A stretch of 64,000 bases of DNA from Kineothrix sp. IPX-CK. GTDB lineage: Bacteria; Bacillota; Clostridia; Lachnospirales; Lachnospiraceae. The notes beneath the pieces are model-generated. The model searched no databases. It was not told where the DNA came from and saw only the letters and a list, made by a program, of their open reading frames with translations. The translations under genes were made by a program, and so were the position numbers. The first letter of the stretch is position 1. Each line of letters starts with the position of its first letter. The stretch spans positions 2,728,001 through 2,792,000 of the forward strand of contig NZ_CP146256.1 of NCBI RefSeq assembly GCF_039134705.1, written 5' to 3'. Below are positions 17,922-26,977 of the stretch, piece by piece.

Positions 17922-20726
17922 TTATACCACCGTGTGTACTCTTGTCAATCGTTGGCTGCCTTCATAAACTTCCTCGATCTTGCACTCCTTAATTTCCATC
18001 CCACTCTGTCCGAAATAGAATTTCAAAAAGTATGTGCTGCAAAAAGCAGGTTCCAAATCGAGCACTTCCGTTCTCCATTCACTATCCTTACCGGTCAGTG
18101 TAATCGTCTTTAATAACTGTTTATCCCGAAAAATAGAAAGAGGTATCTGGGAGAGTTCTCCTGCCGATGGAACTCTGCAAGAGAAAGAAAGTCTGGACGC
18201 GTCCCCTTCCGCCAGAACCACCTGCAGCAATGTGCTCTTTCCCTTTTGGGTATCAATCCACTCCGACGGAATTTCAGCTTCCTTCTCCACCGTAAGAATC
18301 CTCATGTCGAGCTGTTCCTTTTCATCCTCCTCTATGCATTCCTTCAGCTGCTTATCCAATTCCGTCTCTATTCCCCTGCTTCGCAAAAAAGCAGGCATAT
18401 GCATGAGCGCACCGCATATATTTATAGCACTTCTCTGGAACTCCGCTCTCGTCGTTTTTCCATTTAAGATACCTTCCATAGAATTATCCTGCAGTGCATT
18501 TTTCTCTGAATTCGTCGTTACCATGAACAAATCGTTCTGGCAGCGTACCATTGCCGAAGTATTTTTCGCGTCTGCCGGCCCGCCGGGTTCATTTCCTTTC
18601 GCCCACCAGTCAGTCATGACGATTCCCTGAAATCTCCATTCTCCGCGCAGAATAGTCGTCAAAAGGTCGTAATTGGTGGCCGTCCAGAAGCCGTTTACCG
18701 GGCCATAGGTACTCATGATACTGTAGGCACCGCCTTCCTTTACCGCAATTTCGAAGCCCTTTAGATATATCTCTCTTAAAGCTCTTTCCGAAACTATCGC
18801 TTCTGCTTCATTCCGGCTATGCTCCTGATTATTGCATGCAAAATGCTTTATCGTTCCCGTTACTCCGTATTTGTCCATGCCCTTTAGCTGAGCAGCTGCC
18901 ATTTTCCCTGTTACCAGAGGGTCCTCCGAAAAATATTCGAAGTTTCGCCCGTTCAAAGGGTTCCTATGGATGTTCATTCCCGGGCCGAGTAAAGTGTCGA
19001 TATTATTCTTGCGAAGCTCCAAGCCCTCAAACTCATATAGTTCCTTCAGCAGTTCTTCGTTAAAGGAGCATGCGAGACAAGTACCGTTTGGCATAGCGAA
19101 AGCATATATTCCGCTATCCAGGCGTATTCCGCTGGGGCCGTCCGCACAACATCCCAACGGGATGCCGAAAGCTGCCAGGCGTTCTGTGACACCGCCAAAA
19201 GCTCCCGCTGTACCCGATGTTACCTTAGGGGAACACATTCCCTCTCCCCTCACAATACAGCACAAATCTTCATCCGAAAGCTGTGCGATAAAATCCTCCA
19301 TCGAAGCCCTTCCTTCGGAAACATCTTCCAATTTTAATCCTTTATCACCTGTATAAGCGATTTCCCCCGGGAGGTTTCCGCCTCTTCTTTTCATAGGATC
19401 CATAGTACCTGTAGGCGCCTTTTCATACGTCACAGAAAGCTGTCCGTTTTCTTCTGCTGCGGGCTTCATTCTCCGGTATGATACAGAAGGCGCCATCGCC
19501 TCCTTCAGGGCTTCTATCACGATGAGCTCCGCTACATCGATACTTCCTGCGTATTCCGCCTGCCTTACATCTCCGCCTATATAAATACTATAACTTCCTG
19601 CCTCCAATACATAGCTGTATCTATGTCCCGTGGCTCCACTGTCATCATAGGAGGAAAACAAATATTTAGGACAGGAAATTTTGACTACAACGCTTTCCTC
19701 CGGGCTTAGACTCTGAGTTTTGGTAAATCCGCACAATACCCTGGACGGCTTTCCAAGTCTGCCCTGGGGCGCCTCACAATACACTTGAACAACTTCTTTT
19801 CCCGTATATTTTCCGGTATTCGTAACCTCCACCAGAACATCGACCCGATCCTTCGTCTCCTCCAGTTTCTTAAGCTTTCTTTCAAAGGAGGTATAGGACA
19901 TACCGAACCCGAAGGGATAAAGCACCTTTTCTTTCGCGAAGGTTTCGAAGTACCGGTATCCTACATAAATGTCCTCCGCATAAAAATTGAGCTTATCATC
20001 TCCATAATTGACGGTAGACGGATAATCCTCGATATTTCTTGCAATCGTGTCCGTAAGCCTGCCGGAAGGCGTTACCTTACCGCTAAGAACGTCTGCGATT
20101 CCGCTTCCCCCCTCTTGTCCTCCCTGCCATACATACAGCACCGATGAAGGATTGCTTTCCTCTACCCATTTCATATCGATGATATTTCCTACGTTCAATA
20201 AGACAATAGTGTGTTTGAATACTCTGCACACGTCGCTTATCATATTTAATTCCGTCTTTGTAAGAAGATAGCTTCCTTCCTCTGCCTTGTTATCCTGATC
20301 TTCTCCCGCCGTGCGCCCGATTACGACGATAGCTGCGTCCGAATCCTCACTGGCTGCTTCCACGAAACCGGGCTTAAAAGGCATCTCTTCCTGAAACCAT
20401 GGTTCCTTCGCCCAACCATCGCCCACCTCAAAGGGATGCTCCTCAATCCAGCTCTCATAAACCTCTTTTACCCTCGGATTTACCACAAAGCATTTTTCTG
20501 CCTCCAGCGCCTCCAATATTCCGGTGACATATCTCGTATTTACCATTCCTCCTGAGCCCGTTCCGCTTTTGTAATAGTGAAACTGTGACCTTCCGAAGAT
20601 TGCAACTTTCATCCCCTTTGAAAGCGGGAGCAGATGGTCGTCATTTTTAAGCATTACGATTCCTTCGGCCGCTGCTTCTCTGGCCTTCGCTGCATATTCA
20701 TTCAAGTCAAATATCTTGCCGTTCAT
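17922..20726 (-). CDS. glycoside hydrolase family 3 beta-glucosidase with swapped domain order
   Basis: This 934-residue enzyme is a family 3 beta-glycosidase. The usual order is reversed: the GH3 C-terminal-type domain comes first (about residues 15-285, with GRTAGEDQDNK), then a fibronectin-III-like domain (295-395), then the catalytic TIM barrel (480-780) containing ADGPSG at 528, KHFACNNQE at 627 and the nucleophile aspartate in VMTDWW at about 706. A final beta-rich segment follows. No signal peptide is present, so it acts in the cytoplasm on imported oligosaccharides. Beta-glucosidases of Ruminococcus albus and Butyrivibrio are known to have this inverted layout. The sugar specificity is not shown. 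Confidence 0.92.
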   Translation of the reverse strand: MNGKIFDLNEYAAKAREAAAEGIVMLKNDDHLLPLSKGMKVAIFGRSQFHYYKSGTGSGGMVNTRYVTGILEALEAEKCFVVNPRVKEVYESWIEEHPFEVGDGWAKEPWFQEEMPFKPGFVEAASEDSDAAIVVIGRTAGEDQDNKAEEGSYLLTKTELNMISDVCRVFKHTIVLLNVGNIIDMKWVEESNPSSVLYVWQGGQEGGSGIADVLSGKVTPSGRLTDTIARNIEDYPSTVNYGDDKLNFYAEDIYVGYRYFETFAKEKVLYPFGFGMSYTSFERKLKKLEETKDRVDVLVEVTNTGKYTGKEVVQVYCEAPQGRLGKPSRVLCGFTKTQSLSPEESVVVKISCPKYLFSSYDDSGATGHRYSYVLEAGSYSIYIGGDVRQAEYAGSIDVAELIVIEALKEAMAPSVSYRRMKPAAEENGQLSVTYEKAPTGTMDPMKRRGGNLPGEIAYTGDKGLKLEDVSEGRASMEDFIAQLSDEDLCCIVRGEGMCSPKVTSGTAGAFGGVTERLAAFGIPLGCCADGPSGIRLDSGIYAFAMPNGTCLACSFNEELLKELYEFEGLELRKNNIDTLLGPGMNIHRNPLNGRNFEYFSEDPLVTGKMAAAQLKGMDKYGVTGTIKHFACNNQEHSRNEAEAIVSERALREIYLKGFEIAVKEGGAYSIMSTYGPVNGFWTATNYDLLTTILRGEWRFQGIVMTDWWAKGNEPGGPADAKNTSAMVRCQNDLFMVTTNSEKNALQDNSMEGILNGKTTRAEFQRSAINICGALMHMPAFLRSRGIETELDKQLKECIEEDEKEQLDMRILTVEKEAEIPSEWIDTQKGKSTLLQVVLAEGDASRLSFSCRVPSAGELSQIPLSIFRDKQLLKTITLTGKDSEWRTEVLDLEPAFCSTYFLKFYFGQSGMEIKECKIEEVYEGSQRLTRVHTVV

Positions 20727-20932
20727 TTTATTACCTCTTTCTTTATGCTATCAAATAGTCTTGGGCAAAGCGTTATACCATCTCCGCTTCGCTAAAATAC
20801 ATCGACTTCATTTTTCTATCTCATAGTACCATAGCCTCATTCGATGTACTATCTTCTATTATGACTTATTTTTAGGCCGATATTGACTTTTATAACATTA
20901 TTATTCAAGGTAATAACTATATTTATAGGTCA

Positions 20933-21586
20933 TTATTTACCAATTTCTAAAGATGCATCCTTCAGCCGGCAGTAAAGGTTCTCGTCTCCCTCCTCCGTAT
21001 AGGTCTCAAAAATTCCGGTTACCGTCACGTCAGCCTCATCCTCCGGGTATTCCTCAGGGTAAGCATGACTTCCATCCTCCCAGATAAATTCTAATCCCTG
21101 CGCACAGCACGCAGTCGCATCCTGTATGATTACATAATGGTAGTACTTAGCGGTAGGCTCATAGTATGTAGCATAATATGTCCCCTCCATCTTTATTGTT
21201 TTGCCTACATATTCTTCAGGATTTATCATCAGCTGGTATACGGTGGCATATACCATATCGCTTCCCATGGCGGTCAGATCATAGTCAATGTTCTCTTGAT
21301 CATTTGCTGGTTCCTGCGTCAGTTCTTCCGTATCTTTTTCCTGACTGCTCTCCTGCTGTTCCGTGTCCTTTGTTACATCTTTTGCCGCATCCGCTGTTTC
21401 TTCCGTTTGCCTGCTCTGTTCCGCCTCCGGAACATCATCCACAGCACTTACCTGCTCCTCAAGCACTTTATCGACATTATTTTTTCCGCCTGATAATTTA
21501 TCTGTATTCCCCGAGCATCCACTCAAGCAAATCAGTGTGCCCATTACTAAAATCAAATATTTTCTGAATCTCATTTTTATAACCAT
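20933..21586 (-). CDS. lipoprotein, last gene of zinc-uptake operon
   Basis: The 217-residue product has a lipoprotein signal (ICLSGC, lipidated cysteine near residue 24), an acidic glutamine-rich linker to about residue 100 and a C-terminal beta-rich domain with PEEYVGKTIKMEGTYY and DATACCAQGLEF. The paired-cysteine strand resembles the C-terminal part of the TIGR03943/YcgQ-type proteins, some of which are Zur-controlled in Bacillus; that likeness is by eye only. It lies 17 bases after znuB on the same strand, so a surface role in zinc capture or delivery is inferred. Start at 21586 or 21574. Confidence 0.75.
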   Translation of the reverse strand: MVIKMRFRKYLILVMGTLICLSGCSGNTDKLSGGKNNVDKVLEEQVSAVDDVPEAEQSRQTEETADAAKDVTKDTEQQESSQEKDTEELTQEPANDQENIDYDLTAMGSDMVYATVYQLMINPEEYVGKTIKMEGTYYATYYEPTAKYYHYVIIQDATACCAQGLEFIWEDGSHAYPEEYPEDEADVTVTGIFETYTEEGDENLYCRLKDASLEIGK

Positions 21587-21602
21587 GCTCCCTTCAACTC
21601 TA

Positions 21603-22448
21603 CTATCTCCTCAATATTTTTCCTATGACACAGCTCCCGAAGAACACTGCAATATCCGCAACTACTATCGTAGATCCAACCGGAGTCGAAAACAGTATCG
21701 ATATAAGCATCCCAACTACGGCACAGCCAACAGAGATGACCGCGGAACAGATAACCACACCTTTAAAATTCCGAATCATCCGCATCGCCGACAACGCCGG
21801 AAATATAACCAGCGCCGATATGAGCAGAGAGCCTACCAGATTCATCGCCAGAACAATGATAATCGCAGTCACCACCGCAATGAGAAGATTATAGCCATCG
21901 GCATTTGTCCCTGTCGCTTTTGCAAAGCTTTCATCGAAGGTAACCGTAAATATTTTATTATAGAAGAAACAGAATAAAGCCACCACCAGTATAGACATTA
22001 TCACACATATCCAGACTTCCCCTTTGGTCAATGTCAATATAGACGTCGACCCGAACAAGGTGCTGCATACATCCCCCGATATATTTGCGGATGTGGAAAA
22101 AAGATTCATGATTAAATATCCGATAGCAAGCGAGCCGACAGATAACATCGCTATCGCCGCATCTCCTTTGATTTTCGTATTCTGTCCTGTTCTTAAAAGT
22201 AAAACGGCGGTAGCAATTGTAACCGGCATAACAAATATCGTATCGTTTGACAACTTGAAAATCGTCGCGACTGCCATTGCTCCGAACGCCACATGGGATA
22301 ATCCGTCTCCTATAAAGGAAAATCTTTTCAGGACAAGAGTTACCCCGAGCAGCGAGGAGCATAAAGCGATCAGTGTCCCTACGATCAGCGCATAACGCAC
22401 AAACGGATAATCCATATAATACTGCAGCTTCAAAATAATATCATTCAT
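21603..22448 (-). CDS. znuB: zinc ABC transporter permease ZnuB
   Basis: The 281-residue membrane protein belongs to the ABC-3 permease family for zinc and manganese, with eight or nine hydrophobic segments and the family motifs GDGLSHVAFGAMA and FDESFAKATG. The ATG at 22448 follows GGGGG with a 7-base spacing and overlaps the znuC stop by 8 bases (ATGAATGA), so the two are translationally coupled. A longer in-frame extension upstream reads only through znuC and is rejected. It transports the metal delivered by ZnuA. Confidence 0.92.
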   Translation of the reverse strand: MNDIILKLQYYMDYPFVRYALIVGTLIALCSSLLGVTLVLKRFSFIGDGLSHVAFGAMAVATIFKLSNDTIFVMPVTIATAVLLLRTGQNTKIKGDAAIAMLSVGSLAIGYLIMNLFSTSANISGDVCSTLFGSTSILTLTKGEVWICVIMSILVVALFCFFYNKIFTVTFDESFAKATGTNADGYNLLIAVVTAIIIVLAMNLVGSLLISALVIFPALSAMRMIRNFKGVVICSAVISVGCAVVGMLISILFSTPVGSTIVVADIAVFFGSCVIGKILRR

Positions 22449-23214
22449 CCTCATACCCCCTGTCCGCTTTAGCGGACGTGGAATCAATAGCTGAAAGCGC
22501 TTTTCTTTCAACCTCCCCTCCCGCATACTGGAATCCCTTCCATTCATCACTCTTTAAATATTCCTCTTTACTTCCAAAGAACGACCCCTCCCTTTCTACA
22601 TGCAGGATATGGCTGGCATAACGGATTGCCGCCTGAATATCATGAGATACCATAATAACGGCAATGCCGTCTGAATTCAATTGCTGTATGATGCGGTAAA
22701 ATTCCGCCGCCATCTTCGGATCCAGTCCGGTAACCGGCTCATCCAACAGCAGCACCTTCGTCGTAGCACATAGCGCACGCGCCAGCAATACACGCTGCTG
22801 CTGTCCGCCGGACAAATTACGATAGCATTGCTTTCGAAGTTCCCATACAGCCATACTTTTCATGTGTTCTTCCGCAAGCTGTTTCTGCGCTTTTCCATAA
22901 AACGGCCTTATCCCGCATTTGGGCAGAGTACCCGACAAAACAATTTCCCATACAGATGCCGGAAAATCTTTCTGCACCGCTGTCTGCTGCGGGAGATAGC
23001 CGATTTCATAGGGCTTTAATCCGTCTCCTATGATGAATTTTCCGCCTAACGGCTCCATTAAATGCAGAAGAGTTTTTATCAGCGTACTTTTTCCGGCTCC
23101 GTTTTCTCCCACAATACATAAATAATCTTCTTTATTTACTTCAAATCGAATATTCTTAGCTATTACATTCCCGTCATAGCCGAGCATCAAATCCTCACAG
23201 GCGATATAAGCCAT
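22441..23214 (-). CDS. znuC: zinc ABC transporter ATP-binding protein ZnuC
   Basis: The 257-residue ATPase has Walker A GENGAGKST, signature LSGGQQQR, Walker B VLLLDEPVTGLD and the switch histidine in MVSHDIQAA. The segment EIGYLPQQTAVQKDFPASVWE matches the ABC-3 metal group. ATG at 23214 follows GGAGGA. It sits between znuA and znuB, with a 9-base gap to the former and an 8-base overlap with the latter. Confidence 0.93.
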   Translation of the reverse strand: MAYIACEDLMLGYDGNVIAKNIRFEVNKEDYLCIVGENGAGKSTLIKTLLHLMEPLGGKFIIGDGLKPYEIGYLPQQTAVQKDFPASVWEIVLSGTLPKCGIRPFYGKAQKQLAEEHMKSMAVWELRKQCYRNLSGGQQQRVLLARALCATTKVLLLDEPVTGLDPKMAAEFYRIIQQLNSDGIAVIMVSHDIQAAIRYASHILHVEREGSFFGSKEEYLKSDEWKGFQYAGGEVERKALSAIDSTSAKADRGYEDE

Positions 23215-23223
23215 AGTATCCTC

Positions 23224-24261
23224 CTAATTCAAAGCTTGCTTCAATATTTCCAAGTTATCCTTCATCGCAGAAACATACGAAAAACCAGCTTCTATATCTG
23301 AATTTGTAACTGACTGCAGGGAATTCATCACCAATATCTTCTGGTCCTTACCTGCCGTGTTGCTCTTAATCGCTTCTGAGATTTTTTCATCGGAATTTTC
23401 AATCACGAGGATTGCAGGCAATTTCAATTCGTCTACCTTACCCGCCAGAAAAGCGATCGTTTCAAAGCTGGCTTCTGTCTCCGCACTGCATCCGACAAAT
23501 GCTGCATAATAATCCAGCCCATAATCATCTACCAGATATCGGAAAGGAAAACGGTCGCCGAACAGCACCGTATTCGTTTTTGCCGAGAGGACAGCTGCTT
23601 CGTATTCATCATCCAAAGCTTTCAGTTCTGTTATATAATTGTTACTATTGTTCTTATAAATTTCTGCATTACCGCTGTCAATTTCGGAGAGTGTACCCTC
23701 AATTACTTCAACCAGGGCTTGTGTATTTTTAAGCGAAAGCCATACATGTTCATCATATTCAACCTCTTCGGCCTCTTCATGGTCATGTGCATCCTCGCCT
23801 TCATCGTCATGTTCGTCCTCGCCTTCGTGCTCATGCTCTTCCTCTTCCATTCCTTCAACAAGTTCCTCTTCTTTTACCTCACTTCCAAGTGCGTCCATCA
23901 GGTCGATTACCCGCATATCCTTATTCGTTGCCTCTTTTAAGGCATCCTCTACCCACTCATCCGATTCGCCTCCTACATAAATGAATAAATCACACTCAGC
24001 TATCTTAGCGATATCCTCTGCCGTAGGCTGATAGCTGTGCAAGTCCACCCCGTTATCCAGCAAAAGTGTCAGATCAAAATCTTCCGTCTTTTCTCCCATA
24101 ATCTCCTTTGCCCAGTCATAGGAAGGAAAGGTAGTACATACCACGCTAAGCTTACTTTTTGCTGTTGCCTGGCTCTCGACCGCTTTGTTACCACAGCCTG
24201 AAATAAGCCCCATGCTTAGTATAATAGCCAAACTAACCATCAATATTTTATTGTTTTTCAT
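23224..24261 (-). CDS. znuA: zinc-binding lipoprotein ZnuA
   Basis: The 345-residue cluster A-1 substrate-binding protein starts with a lipoprotein signal ending ISGC. It shows VVCTTFPSYDWAKEIMG, the first metal histidine in GVDLHSYQPT and, in mid-sequence, a long run of Glu, Asp and His (about residues 138-175) followed by YDEHVWLSLKN. Such a charged histidine-rich loop marks zinc rather than manganese binders. Start ATG at 24261 is chosen for its fit to the signal peptide; the upstream in-frame extension is hydrophobic but without lipoprotein logic. Four hairpins lie in the gap before it. Confidence 0.92.
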   Translation of the reverse strand: MKNNKILMVSLAIILSMGLISGCGNKAVESQATAKSKLSVVCTTFPSYDWAKEIMGEKTEDFDLTLLLDNGVDLHSYQPTAEDIAKIAECDLFIYVGGESDEWVEDALKEATNKDMRVIDLMDALGSEVKEEELVEGMEEEEHEHEGEDEHDDEGEDAHDHEEAEEVEYDEHVWLSLKNTQALVEVIEGTLSEIDSGNAEIYKNNSNNYITELKALDDEYEAAVLSAKTNTVLFGDRFPFRYLVDDYGLDYYAAFVGCSAETEASFETIAFLAGKVDELKLPAILVIENSDEKISEAIKSNTAGKDQKILVMNSLQSVTNSDIEAGFSYVSAMKDNLEILKQALN

Positions 24262-24304
24262 AATAATTACCATGCCTTTCTCAAAGCCTGCAAACTTTGG
24301 TCCA

Positions 24305-24448
24305 TATGTGCTCGCACATATTAGGTACAATATTTGCAAGCATAATAAATTATGGTGTGAAAAATCCATTTTTCACACTAACTCCTATCTGTGTGCTTTG
24401 GCACACGCTAAAAAATCGATACACAAATAACACCAAGCTATCTTGGTG
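24305..24448 (-). other. hairpin-rich leader between small membrane gene and znuA
   Basis: Four perfect inverted repeats lie in 144 bases: TATGTGC/GCACATA (24305-24320), GTGTGAAAAAT/ATTTTTCACAC (24355-24378), GTGTGC/GCACAC (24391-24406) and CACCAAG/CTTGGTG (24431-24448). None has a clear T-run on the minus strand. They could form an attenuator, stabilise mRNA or bind protein. Confidence 0.55.
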
Positions 24449-24469
24449 AGGTTTCTCTTCCTTATGGAG

Positions 24470-24769
24470 TCAATTCAGTAATTCTACCTTCAGTAAAACA
24501 AGGGTGTTTTTTACGCAGACGGACCTTTCTGCAACTGCGTAAATTCGCGTGAATACGCAAAGAACTATCGCAATAAACGATAGGATCGGAAGAATCTTTA
24601 TGTTTGAAATAAAGTGCACAGCCGCCTCTAACTGTATACATACAGTACAGTCCTTACCGGAACAATTGTGCTGTGTGTTGGAAACAATATATTCATAAGA
24701 AAAAATCAGGCAAATCAATAAAGCCAGAGTACAAATTATAGAAAATACTCTATTTCTTGTCTTCATCAT
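24470..24769 (-). CDS. small membrane protein within the zinc operon
   Basis: The 99-residue product has two hydrophobic segments (about residues 8-27 and 57-77). Between them is an extracytoplasmic loop with HNCSGKDCTVC, a likely metal or disulfide motif. I do not recognise a named family. It lies between zur and znuA, 18 bases after zur, so it is probably co-transcribed and connected with zinc. A role as accessory or sensor is inference only. Confidence 0.7.
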   Translation of the reverse strand: MMKTRNRVFSIICTLALLICLIFSYEYIVSNTQHNCSGKDCTVCIQLEAAVHFISNIKILPILSFIAIVLCVFTRIYAVAERSVCVKNTLVLLKVELLN

Positions 24770-24787
24770 TCTGCCTCCATTCCTAAA

Positions 24788-25195
24788 TCAATCGATGGTA
24801 CATTCGTTACATGATCCTATTAATACTGAACCCGCACATTCCAATTTAAATCCATGATGTTCCAGTAAATGCTCCGTAATCTCACTCATAAAATCACATT
24901 CCAAGTGGAGAATCTTACCGCAGCCTCTGCACTGCATATGAATATGTGAAAGACAGTTTGCACGCGGTTCTGCATATTGATACAAGCTGCTCTCATTCTC
25001 AGCCGTTTTATATTTCAGCACCATTCCCCTATCGGTCAGCTTATCCAGGTTTCTGTATATAGTAGCCAGATTTACCAATATATCATTCTTCTTCATATAA
25101 GAATATATATCAGCAGCACAAAAGCCATGTTCCTTATTATCCTGTAGATACTCCATAATTGCGGTTTTACATTTCGTATTATAATTTTTTTGCAT
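24788..25195 (-). CDS. zur: Fur-family regulator, probably Zur
   Basis: The 135-residue protein is a Fur-family repressor: an N-terminal winged helix with LVNLATIYRNLDKLTDRGMV and a C-terminal dimerisation domain with HIHMQCRGCGK. Structural zinc cysteines form two pairs, C89/C92 and C129/C132. It leads an operon with znuA, znuC and znuB, so it is called Zur rather than Fur or PerR. Its promoter (25235-25263) has a perfect inverted repeat over the expected transcription start, which suggests autoregulation by zinc. Confidence 0.9.
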   Translation of the reverse strand: MQKNYNTKCKTAIMEYLQDNKEHGFCAADIYSYMKKNDILVNLATIYRNLDKLTDRGMVLKYKTAENESSLYQYAEPRANCLSHIHMQCRGCGKILHLECDFMSEITEHLLEHHGFKLECAGSVLIGSCNECTID

Positions 25196-25208
25196 GGCTC
25201 TTTACCTC

Positions 25209-25263
25209 AAAATGCAAATCTTTCGCATTTTAAAATTATATGTTTATTATCTTATTTTGTCAA
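25209..25263 (-). promoter_or_regulatory. promoter of the zur-znu operon with candidate operator
   Basis: On the minus strand TTGACA (25258-25263) and TATAAT (25235-25240) are 17 bases apart, a full consensus sigma-A promoter. Directly downstream, over the expected start site, AAAATGC and GCATTTT (25209-25231) form a perfect 7-9-7 inverted repeat. This differs from the Bacillus Zur box but is in the right place for repression. Confidence 0.7.
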
Positions 25264-25363
25264 GCGCTCGCGTAAATGGTTTGCATATTCTGCTGCCGTA
25301 AGGCCATAAGCTTAGTATATCAATTTGTGCGCGTATTTGTTGAAGAGGCAAAGCTGCGAGCCT

Positions 25364-26719
25364 CTAAATATCTGACTCCCAGCTCACTCTAAATATCAGT
25401 ATGGTAGTAATGAGAGCGGCCATATAATTAGAAAAAAGATTTCCCCAGAATACGGAATAATAGCTTAAATACGATTCTGTGGCGAGTATGAAAATATAGC
25501 GCAGCAGCCATATTCTCAAAATACTCATTACAAGAGTAATCTTCGTCTTGCCCAGACCGATGAAGGCTCCCTGCTCCACCATACAGACCCCAAAGCCTAT
25601 GACAGAATATGTATAGATGTGAAGCGCTTTGTTCGCCACCTCAACCACCTGTGCTTCTCTGGTAAACAATATCGTCAAATACGAAGACAACGGTACGACT
25701 ACGGCAATAAGCGCAGCCGCAGTTATGGCGCTGACAATACAGCCGATCAGACAGGAATACTTCGCTCTCCTTACCTGCTTTGCTCCTACATTCATGCTTA
25801 CCATAGTTGTGACTGCCGAGGCGAAGGAAGACGGAAGAATAAAGCAGACTGCGGTAATGTTATTCGCAATCCCCTGCCCGTTCAGCACAATGGAACCGTA
25901 TTTCTCTACCTCGTTGTTAATCAGAAAGAATCCAAAGTTAAGCATCAGGCTCGAAAGCATGGAAGGAAAGCCAATATAAAGCAGCTTCTTGATGATTCTG
26001 TGGTTGAAATGAAATCCCCTCATTTCCAATCTGTCGCCGTTTTTCTTAAGAAACAGTTCATAAAACATCCAGAAGGTGATCAAAACATTAGAAACCAAAG
26101 ATGCGATCACTGAGCCCACAAGCCCCCAATGCAATACGTAGATAAAGAAAGTGTTGAACACGATCTTGAGAATCAGCATAATAATCATACGTATAAAGGA
26201 ATCTTCCGGCCTGCCATTGGCATTTTTAATGGCGTTATAGATTGCTTCCAAAAAAGAAAAGGGGATAACGAGCGCATTTAAGGATATGTATACGAATACA
26301 TCATGTGCAATTTCCTGATTTACATGACCGGACAACCCAAAAGCAACTACTACCAGCAGCGGCGCCAGCACAACTCCCAGTATAAAAGCGAAAATAATCA
26401 ACTGTATCGTAGTGTTCCTGCTCTCTTTAAAATCGCCTCTGCCGTTGGACTGACCGATAATCGCCATCCCTGCAACGCTGAGTCCCTGCGAAAGAGCCGT
26501 AGTCATATTTACCACCGGAGTACAATAGGTTACGGCGCTGGCGGCCGTGGTACCTACCAGATTATTTAAAAACAGCCCGTCAATAACCGGTATCAGCGAC
26601 TGTACTAAGCCCATCATAAGCGAGGGAAGAGATAACATTAAAATCGTAGAAACTACATTTCCCCTCAATATCAGATCTCTTCGCTGCTCCAAATTTTGAC
26701 TTGAAAATTTAAACTTCAT
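25364..26719 (-). CDS. MATE-family efflux transporter
   Basis: The 451-residue protein has twelve predicted membrane segments in two similar halves of the multidrug and toxin extrusion family. Motifs include SLPSLMMGLVQSLIPVIDGLFLNN near the start, AIIGQSNGRGD and, in the second half, the matching SMNVGAKQVRRAKYS. It would export drugs or metabolites using a cation gradient. ATG at 26719 follows AGGTGAT. The gene stands alone behind tRNA-Thr and a hairpin. Substrate is unknown. Confidence 0.92.
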   Translation of the reverse strand: MKFKFSSQNLEQRRDLILRGNVVSTILMLSLPSLMMGLVQSLIPVIDGLFLNNLVGTTAASAVTYCTPVVNMTTALSQGLSVAGMAIIGQSNGRGDFKESRNTTIQLIIFAFILGVVLAPLLVVVAFGLSGHVNQEIAHDVFVYISLNALVIPFSFLEAIYNAIKNANGRPEDSFIRMIIMLILKIVFNTFFIYVLHWGLVGSVIASLVSNVLITFWMFYELFLKKNGDRLEMRGFHFNHRIIKKLLYIGFPSMLSSLMLNFGFFLINNEVEKYGSIVLNGQGIANNITAVCFILPSSFASAVTTMVSMNVGAKQVRRAKYSCLIGCIVSAITAAALIAVVVPLSSYLTILFTREAQVVEVANKALHIYTYSVIGFGVCMVEQGAFIGLGKTKITLVMSILRIWLLRYIFILATESYLSYYSVFWGNLFSNYMAALITTILIFRVSWESDI

Positions 26720-26744
26720 TGTTTATCACCTGCCAACTCCATAG

Positions 26745-26776
26745 AAAAAAGCATACCTCTCATCTGAGAAATATGC
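26745..26776 (-). terminator. terminator after tRNA-Thr
   Basis: GCATA and TATGC enclose an inner TCTCA/TGAGA pairing, and TTTTTT follows on the minus strand. It lies 24 bases beyond the tRNA 3' end and before the MATE gene. Confidence 0.65.
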
Positions 26777-26799
26777 CTGTTCCTGGATTTCTTAATCCA

Positions 26800-26872
<73 letters not shown>

Positions 26873-26977
26873 AATCCGGTACCTGCGATACCGACAAATG
26901 CTATTATAAAGGCTATTTACATTTTTGGCAAGATAAAATTATCCATTTTTGATTCTTTTTGTTTTTACGACTTTTTT

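Noticed and set aside
22449..22550. N-terminal extension of znuB
   Set aside because: It reads only through the end of znuC in another frame; the coupled start at 22448 is better.
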